Below the pieces are notes generated by a model. The model saw only the letters and a list, made by a program, of their open reading frames with translations. It was not told the DNA's origin and made no database searches. 64,000 nt of DNA, taken from the NCBI RefSeq assembly GCF_003865035.1, contig NZ_BHVZ01000004.1:186001-250000 (forward strand). Reading direction: 5' to 3'. A program made the position numbers and the translations under genes. Shown piece after piece: positions 33,491-41,719 of the stretch. Source of the DNA: Anaerotignum faecicola (GTDB lineage Bacteria; Bacillota; Clostridia; Lachnospirales; Anaerotignaceae). Numbering within the stretch: position 1 is the stretch's first letter; every line of letters begins with the position of its first letter.

Positions 33491-34265
33491 CCTCAAGCAC
33501 CTCCTTCGTCAATGCCTTATACGCCTGTCCAACCGAACCATTGGGATCATATTGAAAAATGCTTACGCCCTTCGCTGTTGTTTCTGCAGCACGAACAGAG
33601 AGGGGAATTTTATTTACAAAAACATTCAGCATTGTTCCATAATTCTCCTCCAGAAGCTCTGCAATATCTCTGGCATTTTTCGTCCTTCTATCGAACATTG
33701 TCACCAGTACCCCCTCTATCTCCAAACGAGGATTTAACTGGCGTTTCACCTGTACGATTGTTTTCATCAGCTGCTGAAGCCCTTTGATTGGCAAGTATGC
33801 TGCCTGCACAGGTATCAGCACGCTATCTGCACACGCCAATACGTTAATTGTAAGCATCCCAAGCGAAGGCATCCCATCAATCAAAATATAATCATAATGC
33901 TGCTTTATGCTCTCGATATAGCGTTTCAGAATCAATTCTCTGCTCATGACATTGACTAACGAAATCTCCATTGCAGATAAATCTATATTGGAAGGCAACA
34001 CGTCCACTCCCTCGCTATGACGAAGAATTGCATAGTCCTTGTCCATTTCAACCTCATTGATGGTATTCATCATAACAGTTGCAAGCGTATGGTTGATTTC
34101 ATCCGGATTGATGAATCCTAAACTCGCTGTTAAATCTCCCTGCGGGTCTGCGTCAATCAGCAATACCTTTTTTCCGCGCCTTGCTAAACCAATCCCTAAA
34201 TTCCCACAGGTTGTTGTTTTGCCAACGCCGCCCTTTTGGTTTACTACTGCAATTACTTTACACAT
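33462..34265 (-). CDS. parA: ParA-like partition ATPase
   Basis: 267 aa from ATG at 34265, with GGAGTGGAGG just upstream. Deviant Walker A QKGGVGKTTT is near residues 10-19, followed by LLIDADPQGDLT and the switch-like DYILIDGMPSLG. A MinD/ParA ATPase that positions ParB-bound DNA. First gene of the parA-parB-repA unit, all overlapping, hence one transcript. Confidence 0.92.
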   Translation of the reverse strand: MCKVIAVVNQKGGVGKTTTCGNLGIGLARRGKKVLLIDADPQGDLTASLGFINPDEINHTLATVMMNTINEVEMDKDYAILRHSEGVDVLPSNIDLSAMEISLVNVMSRELILKRYIESIKQHYDYILIDGMPSLGMLTINVLACADSVLIPVQAAYLPIKGLQQLMKTIVQVKRQLNPRLEIEGVLVTMFDRRTKNARDIAELLEENYGTMLNVFVNKIPLSVRAAETTAKGVSIFQYDPNGSVGQAYKALTKEVLEDERGNGEGD

Positions 34266-34274
34266 TTCCTCCAC

Positions 34275-34598
34275 TCCTTTTTATCATAAAAACAGTGCCT
34301 ATTCAGACAATACCTCTTTACAGTTTTCTGATGACCGGTCGCTTCAAACTGTCTAAATTTTCTGTTTTACACTGCTATTTACAATAGGCGCGGCGCTATG
34401 TCTCCCGTATTGAAAAAAAGGCACTCAAAAAGCTGCGTGCCGCTTTTCAGTAAGAATCAGGGCTTTGCCCTGCTACATATCCCATTCCTATCCACTTTTT
34501 TGCAACCAAAAAAGCAGCTCCCCTTCAGAAACTGCTTTTCCGTTTATTCATTATTTTATTATTTTATTTTCAGAAACCATTTCCGCTATTATGTAGTT
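34275..34598. other. Element/chromosome boundary region
   Basis: 324 bases with no gene. The parA promoter should lie here but I see no convincing boxes. The composition changes from AT-rich to the core type to the right of it. A terminator is at 34510-34539. No clear attachment-site repeat was found. Confidence 0.4.
34510..34539 (-). terminator. Terminator, identical to one at 35242
   Basis: AAAAGCAG / CTGCTTTT stem. A 34-base block here (34508-34541) is identical to 35240-35273. Confidence 0.65.
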
Positions 34599-35143
34599 TT
34601 ATATCAGCAAAAACGATTCCTCCTCAAATTGCTTCAGATGAAATATTACACACCACTCCACATCATCCGTCACGGGTTCAAAGTGCAGAGAAGAATAAAT
34701 CGTATGCAACTCCTTCTCTGCGTCATCCGTTTCACAAACCACAGTCCCAAAGTAAACCATACCATTTTGCGCTTCCGGTGCGAAAGGCTCTGTATTTCGG
34801 GCAATTTTTATCGGCTTATCACTTTCTGCGCAATCATAGATGGAAATATCCTTCCCCTGTTCAGGAAAAACGGTGTAGCACATGGCGGTAAGATGCATCG
34901 GGTACAGCCATTGTTCTGAACCAGGCAACTCCTGCTCCATCGTCTGTGGCTCCAACGCCTGCACCGTCAAGGTATATTCTGTTCCGTTCATCGGATGAAC
35001 AAAGGAAAACGAATCTCCCGGCGCATGCAGCTTAAAATGCGGTCCCGGCACATCGCATGCCTGCTGCTCCATCGTAAGGGAAAGCGTTTTTATTTCGGTC
35101 TCATTTGCCCACGGAAATGCATACCTGTAACTACCTTATCCAT
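34599..35143 (-). pseudogene. Hypothetical gene, frameshifted near its start
   Basis: The best start is ATG at 35143 (GGAGGGATTGG upstream), reading MDKVVTGMHFRGQMRPK then TAA. The long frame, shifted by one base, continues TEIKTLSLTMEQQACDVPG and runs 157 residues from an ATG at 35072 that has no ribosome site. A one-base indel near 35090-35105 would explain this. The product is unrecognised, soluble and beta-rich, with a GTEYTLTVQAL core. Either a decayed gene or a sequencing error. Confidence 0.6.
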
Positions 35144-35241
35144 CCAATCCCTCCTTCGCAGCATCCGCTTCTTCTTATGGATAGTGTAACAGAAGTTCAA
35201 CCGCTTATCAACGCAAAGAAGCCTCTCCTTTTCGCAATCAA

Positions 35242-35271
35242 AAAAGCAGCTCCCCTTCAGAAACTGCTTTT
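35242..35271 (-). terminator. Terminator of the marR-like gene
   Basis: AAAAGCAG / CTGCTTTT stem, 14 bases past the stop at 35285. Confidence 0.65.
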
Positions 35272-35284
35272 CCCTGCTTTTCTC

Positions 35285-35708
35285 TTATTTAAAATGGCTG
35301 CCGTCTGCGATAATACGCAGTGCGTTTTTCAATGCGGTCACTTCTTCTTCCGTAAAGCATTTCAAAACTTCTTCGTTTACTTCATCAATGATTTCCGTAA
35401 TCGGCTCCTGCAGCTGCTTCCCCTTTTCTGTCGGCACAACGCGAACCTCTCGTCTGTCCTCCCGATTGATGACACGGTCAATCAGACCTTTTTTCTGCAT
35501 ACGATCCAACACACCGGAAATCGTCGAGGTTTCCAGACAGAGAATCTCAGAAATCTGCTTCGGCGTTGCAAATTCTCTCTGCCACAAACAGCTTAACACC
35601 ATACTGGGAAGGTGTCAGGTCATATTCCGAAAGCTTGCCGCTGAGAAACTGAAAAACCGTATGCTGTGAAGTTGTTAATAAGTAATTGATACATTGTGTA
35701 AGTTCCAT
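35285..35708 (-). pseudogene. MarR-family regulator, frameshifted
   Basis: The N-terminal part starts at ATG 35708 (MELTQCINYLLTTSQHTVFQ) and runs to LTPSQYGV. A second frame then continues VLSCLWQREFATPKQISEI, the winged HTH (TSTISGVLDRMQKKGLIDRV) and the RVVPTEKGKQL wing. The join lies near 35594-35600, where one base appears to be missing in TATGGTGTTAAGC. Together they give a normal 140-residue MarR protein. As written, no complete product is made. Possibly a sequencing error. Confidence 0.8.
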
Positions 35709-35797
35709 AAAATTTACCGTTCTTTCCTTTAGAATACTAATTATTATGGTAGCTTTTTTTCGACAAAAAATCAAGAGTTATTTTGCATCCAAACGAA

Positions 35798-37048
35798 TTA
35801 TTTTACATCAGTGGGACGCTTGCGCAGCATATCAAATTTTTTCACAGGCTTTTCAAATTTCACCTGCAAAAGCTCCTGCGGATGCGGCGCGGATGCAACG
35901 GTCTCTCCATTCTGATTGCGGATTTCCGTTACCTTCATGGCATAGGAATCCCCCTGTGCGGGCATGACCTCAATTTCCTCGCCGACAGAAAATTTATTTC
36001 TCTGCTCCACCCATGCGAAGCCGGTTTCCTCGTTCCAATCCTCCTGCACCATGCCGATAAAATCGTACTCGCGGATATAGGAATTATTAGTGTAAACCTG
36101 CTGATTGCCGTCAGGCTTGCCATAATAGAAGGCTGTGGTGTAATCTCTGTGGCTCGCCTTGGAAACCTCTGCCAGATAATACGGCAGACGCTTTTCATAG
36201 AGCTTCGGGTCAGCGAAATAATCATCGATCGCCTGTCTGTATGCCTTCACCACCGTGCCGACATAAAACGGCGTTTTCATGCGCCCTTCGATTTTCAGGC
36301 TGTAAATCCCTGCCTTTGCAATATCGGGGATATGCTCAATCATACAGAGATCCTTAGAATTATAAATATACGTTCCTCTTTCGTTTTCCTCAATCGGCAT
36401 ATATTCGCCCGGTCTGGTTTCCTCCACCAGATGATATTTCCAACGACAGGGATGCGCGCACGCCCCCTTATTCGCATCTCTGCCTGCAAGGTAATTGCTC
36501 AGCAGGCATCTGCCGGAATAGGAAATGCACATTGCGCCATGCACAAAGGCTTCAATTTCCATATCCTCAGGAATGCTGTCGCGAATCTGGCGGATTTCCT
36601 TCATGGAAAGCTCACGCGCCACTACAACACGCTGTGCGCCCAGCTTATACCACATCTGTGCGGATTTATAGTTCGTGTTGTTCGCCTGCGTGGAAACATG
36701 AATCTCCATATTGGGAACGGCTTCCTTTGCAACAGAAAATACACCCAGATCGGAAATAATCAGCGCATCTACGCCAATGGCTTCCACCGCCTTGAAATAG
36801 TCCGCCATCCCTTCAAAATCGGGGTTATGTGCGAAAATATTTGCTGTTACATAAACCTTTACGCCATGGTCATGGGCAAATTTTACCCCCTCCGCCATGG
36901 TATCTATATCAAAATTTTTTGCCTTGGCACGCAGACCATACGCTTCGCCGCCGATATAAACGGCATCCGCACCATAAAGTACAGCAATTTTCAGTTTTTC
37001 TAAATCGCCCGCAGGTGCCAATAGCTCCAGTTTCTTTTTATTCTGCAT
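35798..37048 (-). CDS. Peptidase-U32-family tRNA hydroxylation protein (TrhP2/YrrO-like)
   Basis: 416 aa. Begins KLELLAPAGDLEKLKIAVLY; U32 signature with EAFVHGAMCISYSGRCLLSN and the cysteines of KGACAHPCRWKY, which in this family bind an Fe-S cluster. Members of this family hydroxylate U34 of tRNAs using prephenate. The gene overlaps trmR by 11 bases, the order known from Bacillus yrrM-yrrN-yrrO, here without a separate yrrN. Supports 5-methoxyuridine formation at the wobble base together with TrmR. Confidence 0.85.
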   Translation of the reverse strand: MQNKKKLELLAPAGDLEKLKIAVLYGADAVYIGGEAYGLRAKAKNFDIDTMAEGVKFAHDHGVKVYVTANIFAHNPDFEGMADYFKAVEAIGVDALIISDLGVFSVAKEAVPNMEIHVSTQANNTNYKSAQMWYKLGAQRVVVARELSMKEIRQIRDSIPEDMEIEAFVHGAMCISYSGRCLLSNYLAGRDANKGACAHPCRWKYHLVEETRPGEYMPIEENERGTYIYNSKDLCMIEHIPDIAKAGIYSLKIEGRMKTPFYVGTVVKAYRQAIDDYFADPKLYEKRLPYYLAEVSKASHRDYTTAFYYGKPDGNQQVYTNNSYIREYDFIGMVQEDWNEETGFAWVEQRNKFSVGEEIEVMPAQGDSYAMKVTEIRNQNGETVASAPHPQELLQVKFEKPVKKFDMLRKRPTDVK

Positions 37049-37736
37049 TTTTGGTTTCTCCTTCTGTTTTGGTTTCGGGGATAATTTCCTTTTTCTTATA
37101 GCACAGCGCTACCCCGTCCCCGATGGGGATGATAGAGGTTTCCAGTGCATCATGATGGGTAATCTCCCAGAGGAAATTCCGCAGACGCTTATGAATGGTA
37201 CGCTGTCTGCGCGGCACGCTAAAGCGCGTCTGTGCAATCGTGCCGCCCTGCAGCACGTCATCCACAATCAGAAGACCGCCCACAGGCAGAAGCCGCAGGC
37301 AGTGCGGCAGGAACGCCTGATACTGCCCCTTCGCCGCATCCATGAAAATCACATCGTAGGGGCCTTCCAGTGTCTGCAGAATATCCGCCGCATCCCCCTC
37401 CAGAATTTTGATTTTATCCTCCAGACCCATGCGCTTAATGTTCACACGGGCATCCTTCAGCATCACCTCATAGCGGTCAATCGTGGTAACGGTACCCTCC
37501 TCAGGCAGATAGCGGCACATCAGCCCTGCGGAAAAGGCTACAGCTGTGCCGATTTCCAGAATATTTTTCGGCTTCTGCATCGTCAGAAGCACACTTAAAA
37601 GCCGCGCCACCTCGGGCGGCACGATTGGTACCTCTGCCGCAATCGCTTCCTTCTGAATCTCGCCCAGAACGCCGTCATACATCGGCTGTACGCTGCGCAG
37701 ATAGGCGTTCATCGTATCATCGGTTACATAATTCAT
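37038..37736 (-). CDS. trmR: tRNA 5-hydroxyuridine methyltransferase (TrmR/YrrM-like)
   Basis: 232 aa, class I SAM-dependent O-methyltransferase. SAM motif ILEIGTAVAFSAGLM, then GTVTTIDRYEVML, and the metal-binding GPYDVIFMDAAKGQY with GLLIVDDVLQGG. It resembles catechol-type methyltransferases, but the position between mltG and the U32 gene identifies it as TrmR, which methylates ho5U34 in tRNA. It overlaps the U32 gene by 11 bases. Confidence 0.82.
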   Translation of the reverse strand: MNYVTDDTMNAYLRSVQPMYDGVLGEIQKEAIAAEVPIVPPEVARLLSVLLTMQKPKNILEIGTAVAFSAGLMCRYLPEEGTVTTIDRYEVMLKDARVNIKRMGLEDKIKILEGDAADILQTLEGPYDVIFMDAAKGQYQAFLPHCLRLLPVGGLLIVDDVLQGGTIAQTRFSVPRRQRTIHKRLRNFLWEITHHDALETSIIPIGDGVALCYKKKEIIPETKTEGETKNAE

Positions 37737-37755
37737 TTTTCATCTCTCCTGATTT

Positions 37756-39216
37756 TTACTGTGCGCTGGCGTTATATGCATTCTTCGCCGCCAGGAATTC
37801 ATCATAGGTCTTGCAGAAAACATGGTTATCCTTCCCCACTGCCTCCACAACATAATACAGATAGTCATTATCCTCAGGATACAGTGCTGCCTTAAACGAG
37901 GATTCTCCGGGGTTTGAAATAGGCCCTAAGGGCAGCCCCTTATTCTTACGGGTATTATAGGGAGAATCCGTTTCCAGCTCGGCTGTTGTCAGCTCGCCGC
38001 TGGTCTTTCCTACGGCATAAAGTACGGTTGCATCAATGCCAAGGGACATATTCTCCTTCAGGCGGTTATAGATTACCCCTGCCGCTGTCGCGCGTTCCGC
38101 ATCCACCTTAATTTCCTTTTCAATCATGGATGCAACGGTTACGATTTCATCCAGCGTATGCCCGCTGTCCGCAACTGCCTTCTGATATTCCTTAGTATAC
38201 ATCTGGTCGAAGCGCGCAAGCATCATATCAATGATATCATGTGCCGTCATGCCCTCATGCAGAAGATAGGTATCGGGGAAAAGATACCCCTCCAGCTTAT
38301 ATTCTCTGTCAGGCAAATCCTTAAGGAAATCATAATCAAATGTACCCTTGTTGCATTCCTCAATAAATTCATCCGCGGTGCAAAGCTCTGTTTCCGCAAC
38401 CTTTGCCGCAATCTGCTTCACGGTATAGCCCTCCGGAATCGTCACCTTCAAATCCTCAGAGGTTTTGCCGCTTTGCAGCAGCTCCATAATCTGCCGCTTC
38501 GTCAGCCCTGTATCAATATCATATTTCCCATGCTTATATGTGCCGTCATAGCCCTCCAGCCTGCTGGTCAGCTTAAAGCCGAATACGCTGTGAATCAGCT
38601 TGTTTTCCTTCAAAATTTTTGCAATTTCATCTGTGCCTGCTCCTTCCGGAATGGTAACGGAGACGGTTTTCCCCGTCAGGTTCATTTCCTCTGTAGGAGG
38701 GTTCATCATGTGGTTCATGAAAATGAAGGAACCAATCCCGATAATCAGCGCAACCGCAATGAGAAGCAGCCCCTTGGAAAAACGTGTCAAATGGCGTTTT
38801 TTATGGTGCTTTTTCCTGCTGTGCGTCGCTCTTTCCGCTTCTCTCGTTCTGCGCGCCCTCTGCTCCTCGTGCGGAACGCGCTCTCTGCTGCGGGGGACCT
38901 CTGTCTGTCCTCTCTGCTGTCCTCTTGTCTGTCCTCTCTGATGAGAGGTTCTCTGATAGGTGTCCTCTCTTTCGTAGGAATTCTCATAGGAATTCTGCAA
39001 AAATTCTGCCCTTCTTGCGGCTGTCCGCTGTTCGTATGCTGTCATATCGTTTTCCGCATCTATCTTCCGTCCGGGCAGCTCTGTATGATGCTCCGAAGAA
39101 AAGCGCAGAGGACGGCGTTCCTCTCTGACAGGATATCTTGTATGCCCATCTACGGCTTCTCTGCGCGGATATCTGGTTTCTGCTTCTATGTTTTCTTTAT
39201 CGAATCTATCATCCAT
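37756..39216 (-). CDS. mltG: Endolytic peptidoglycan transglycosylase MltG
   Basis: 486 aa. About 140 cytoplasmic residues very rich in Arg, Glu and Gln come first, then one membrane helix (LLLIAVALIIGIGSFIFM), then the extracellular LysM-like and YceG domains. The catalytic glutamate lies in ASMIEKEIKVDAER and the conserved PYNTRKNKGLPLGPISNPG block follows. MltG cuts nascent glycan strands and limits their length. The long charged N-terminus is unusual compared with short-tailed homologues but common in this group. Upstream of trmR, as in Bacillus yrrL. Confidence 0.92.
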   Translation of the reverse strand: MDDRFDKENIEAETRYPRREAVDGHTRYPVREERRPLRFSSEHHTELPGRKIDAENDMTAYEQRTAARRAEFLQNSYENSYEREDTYQRTSHQRGQTRGQQRGQTEVPRSRERVPHEEQRARRTREAERATHSRKKHHKKRHLTRFSKGLLLIAVALIIGIGSFIFMNHMMNPPTEEMNLTGKTVSVTIPEGAGTDEIAKILKENKLIHSVFGFKLTSRLEGYDGTYKHGKYDIDTGLTKRQIMELLQSGKTSEDLKVTIPEGYTVKQIAAKVAETELCTADEFIEECNKGTFDYDFLKDLPDREYKLEGYLFPDTYLLHEGMTAHDIIDMMLARFDQMYTKEYQKAVADSGHTLDEIVTVASMIEKEIKVDAERATAAGVIYNRLKENMSLGIDATVLYAVGKTSGELTTAELETDSPYNTRKNKGLPLGPISNPGESSFKAALYPEDNDYLYYVVEAVGKDNHVFCKTYDEFLAAKNAYNASAQ

Positions 39217-39317
39217 ACATGATACTCCTTTCCTTATTCCATCATATCATTATACCGTTTTCTTCCCCGGCGCACAACCTTTTCTTTTTCGACATTCTGC
39301 GAAGGCGAGCATAAAAA

Positions 39318-39346
39318 ATGCCCTCAGAGAAGTTCTAAGGACATTT
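39318..39346 (-). terminator. Terminator after the membrane-protein remnant
   Basis: Minus strand ATGTCCTTAGAACTTCTCTG, then AGGGCAT and a TTTTTT run. Confidence 0.6.
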
Positions 39347-39352
39347 CCATTT

Positions 39353-39805
39353 TTATTTTCTTTTTTTCAGGCAGGCATAGTGCAGCTTCAGCCACATGCC
39401 GAGGCTTTTTTTCATATCCTGCCCCGTCAGATGATAAAGGAAGCGGTCTAGGGCGCGTTCCTCAAACGGCTCAAGCATAATGCCGCCGTATACTGTTTTT
39501 TCCAGCAGACTGCAAATCCGCTGATATTCCCCTTCGGAAACCGCAGGCAGACGCAGGGTTAAGGCGCGGTCGGTTTTCTCCGTTTTCCAGCCCAGAGCCG
39601 CATCCATGCCCCAGAGCGCAAGCAGCCAGAACAGCTTATCCTTTTTGTAGAAAATGCGTTCCTGCGGCGTGAAGCTACGATAGCGCTCCTTTTCGCGCCA
39701 CAAAAGAACCATCCGCAAAAGCTCCAGCAGGCAAAGCAGAAGTGTTGCAAGCAGCACCAGTACACCAAGCACACCAAGCCCAATCGCTGTCGCATAGAGC
39801 ACCAA
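39353..39805 (-). pseudogene. C-terminal part of a membrane protein (remnant)
   Basis: 150 aa: one membrane helix (IGLGVLGVLVLLATLLLCLL) followed by a cytoplasmic tail (YKKDKLFWLLALWGMD). It resembles the last helix and tail of transglutaminase-like/DUF4129 membrane proteins, but this is a weak match. It has no good ribosome site, and upstream sequence in its frame runs into a histidine-kinase fragment, so the front of the gene was lost at a fusion point near 39810-39830. Confidence 0.5.
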
Positions 39806-39813
39806 TCCGCCAC

Positions 39814-40083
39814 GCCGTTTTGCAGCATCATCTGGCGGAAGGTAACGATAATTTCCCCCTCCGAGGTGAATTTCACTGCATTGGAAAGAAAATTGATAAT
39901 CACCTGACTGATGCGCAGCTCATCCGCCTTTGTAAGGTACTGCATAGCGGGACTGTTCGCCTCCAGCTTATTTTCTGCCAGCGTCAGCATACCGATAATC
40001 CCGTTCATCGGCGTACGAATTTCATGCGACATACGAGAAAGGAAGGTTGTTTTGGAGCGGCTTCTTCCTGTATCCGACAGGAT
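39814..40083 (-). pseudogene. Histidine kinase fragment with internal deletion
   Basis: Minus strand: KTTFLSRMSHEIRTPMNGII is the phosphoacceptor (His) region, then LTKADEL is joined directly to RISQVIINFLSNAVKFTSEG, the N box of the ATPase domain. About 100 residues normally between them are missing; DEL at the joint is shared by both blocks. Further on, the frame passes into unrelated sequence. Remnant of a hybrid sensor kinase. Confidence 0.75.
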
Positions 40084-40203
40084 ACATTATTCTTTTGAAA
40101 TCTTTTCAAAGTTATTATCAATCTTTTCAATTTTATTAAGTCTGTTGCAGAATTTCATAGCTTTGTTATAATGGAGGATAGACAAAATTCAGGAGGTGAG
40201 CCT

Positions 40204-41505
40204 GTGAATTATCAGGAATGTATTCATTATTTGGAAGAAGATGTTGGCTTTAGTTCTATACCGGGGCTGGAACGCATACAATACCTCTGTGATCTGCTTG
40301 GAAATCCGGAGCAAAGGCTTCCTGTGATTCATGTTGCAGGCACAAACGGGAAGGGCTCTGCCGTGGCAATGCTTTCTTCCATATTAAAGGAGGCGGGCTA
40401 TCGCGTCGGCGCATATACCTCCCCCCATCTGGAGCGATACAATGAACGCTATCTCCTCAATGGTGCGGAAATTTCGGATGATGATTTTGCAAAGGAAATC
40501 ACCCTGATGCGGCAGCTCTGCGAAAAGCTGGCGGCAGAAGGCAAGCCTGTTCCGACGCTTTTTGAAATTACAACCGGTGTGGCGTTTCATTATTTTTATG
40601 AAAAGCAGGTGGATGTTCTGATTCTGGAGGTCGGGCTTGGCGGCAGATTTGATGCCACGAATGTCGTTCCCCACCCTCTGCTTTCGCTCATCATGTCTAT
40701 CAGCATTGACCATACGGATTTTTTGGGGGATACGATTGAAAAAATTGCTATGGAAAAATCCGGCATCATTAAGAAAAATTGTCCTGTGGTGTTGTATTCC
40801 CAAGCGGAATTAGTATATAATATCATTAAGGATGCAGCAGCTCGGATGGATGCTCCATTCTATTGTTTGAATGACGCAAAAATCAGGGTCGCTTCGCAAA
40901 CATTGGAAGGGACTGTTTTTTCTGTCAAAAATAAATGTTTTTCCTTGGAAAATCTGGAATTATCTCTGCTTGGCACTTATCAGCTTGAAAATTGCCTTGC
41001 GGTTCTGGAGGCCTGCCTTGTGCTGAACAAAAACGGTCTTTCGATTCCCGAAGGAGCAATTCGCAATGGACTGAAAAATGCCCGTTGGGCAGGCAGGATG
41101 GAGCTTTGCGGCAGAGCGCCGCTTGTCATTCTGGATGGCGCGCATAATGCGGATGGGATTCGGCAGCTGGCAAATTCCCTTTCGGTTTATTTCAAGGAAA
41201 AAAAGGTTACCCTTATTCTCGGTATTCTGGGGGATAAGGAATATCGGAGGATGGCAGAGCAGATTCTTCCCTTTGCGGAGACGGTGATTCTGACTGAGCC
41301 GCACAGCGAGAGAAGGCTGGATGTATTTTCTCTTGCCCGCTCTGTTTCCGATTTCAGCGGTACGGTGGAGATGGAAAAGGAAATTGAGGCGGCGTATGAA
41401 AGGGCGCGCACCCTCACCCCTCAGGACGGCATTATTCTTTGCTGTGGTTCCTTATATATGATCGGAGCCATGCGCACCTATCTGAAGCACCGTAAAAACA
41501 GCTAA
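40204..41505 (+). CDS. folC: Folylpolyglutamate synthase / dihydrofolate synthase FolC
   Basis: 433 aa from GTG at 40204, selected because AGGAGGTGAG lies just upstream. P-loop VAGTNGKGSAVAML, the TSPHLERYNER block, FEITTGVAFHYF and the DGAHNADGI motif are all present. It adds glutamates to (dihydro)folate in the cytoplasm. The first gene of a short plus-strand run with a 50-residue gene and a TPR gene. Confidence 0.93.
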   Translation: MNYQECIHYLEEDVGFSSIPGLERIQYLCDLLGNPEQRLPVIHVAGTNGKGSAVAMLSSILKEAGYRVGAYTSPHLERYNERYLLNGAEISDDDFAKEITLMRQLCEKLAAEGKPVPTLFEITTGVAFHYFYEKQVDVLILEVGLGGRFDATNVVPHPLLSLIMSISIDHTDFLGDTIEKIAMEKSGIIKKNCPVVLYSQAELVYNIIKDAAARMDAPFYCLNDAKIRVASQTLEGTVFSVKNKCFSLENLELSLLGTYQLENCLAVLEACLVLNKNGLSIPEGAIRNGLKNARWAGRMELCGRAPLVILDGAHNADGIRQLANSLSVYFKEKKVTLILGILGDKEYRRMAEQILPFAETVILTEPHSERRLDVFSLARSVSDFSGTVEMEKEIEAAYERARTLTPQDGIILCCGSLYMIGAMRTYLKHRKNS

Positions 41506-41548
41506 ACTGAAGCACATAGAAAAAGTATTTGAAACGGAGGAATGTCCT

Positions 41549-41701
41549 GTGTTTAATTTTAAAGAAGAATTGAGCAGATATCAGCCCATTCTGGAAATCG
41601 ACCAGATCGAAGCATCCCTGCATACATCCGAAATGCAGGATCTTCTGGATATCCTACAGCATATTGCGAAGGAGAAAAAGCAGCCCCCCACTCAGGAATA
41701 A
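41549..41701 (+). CDS. Small conserved-looking protein downstream of folC
   Basis: 50 aa, GTG start with GGAGG 8 bases upstream. Reads FNFKEELSRYQPILEIDQIE and ends KKQPPTQE; helical, acidic, no Cys. It fills the gap between folC and the TPR gene and ends 18 bases before the next ATG, so it is probably translated in this operon. Function unknown. Confidence 0.7.
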   Translation: MFNFKEELSRYQPILEIDQIEASLHTSEMQDLLDILQHIAKEKKQPPTQE

Positions 41702-41719
41702 GCAAAAGGAGAGAATGAC

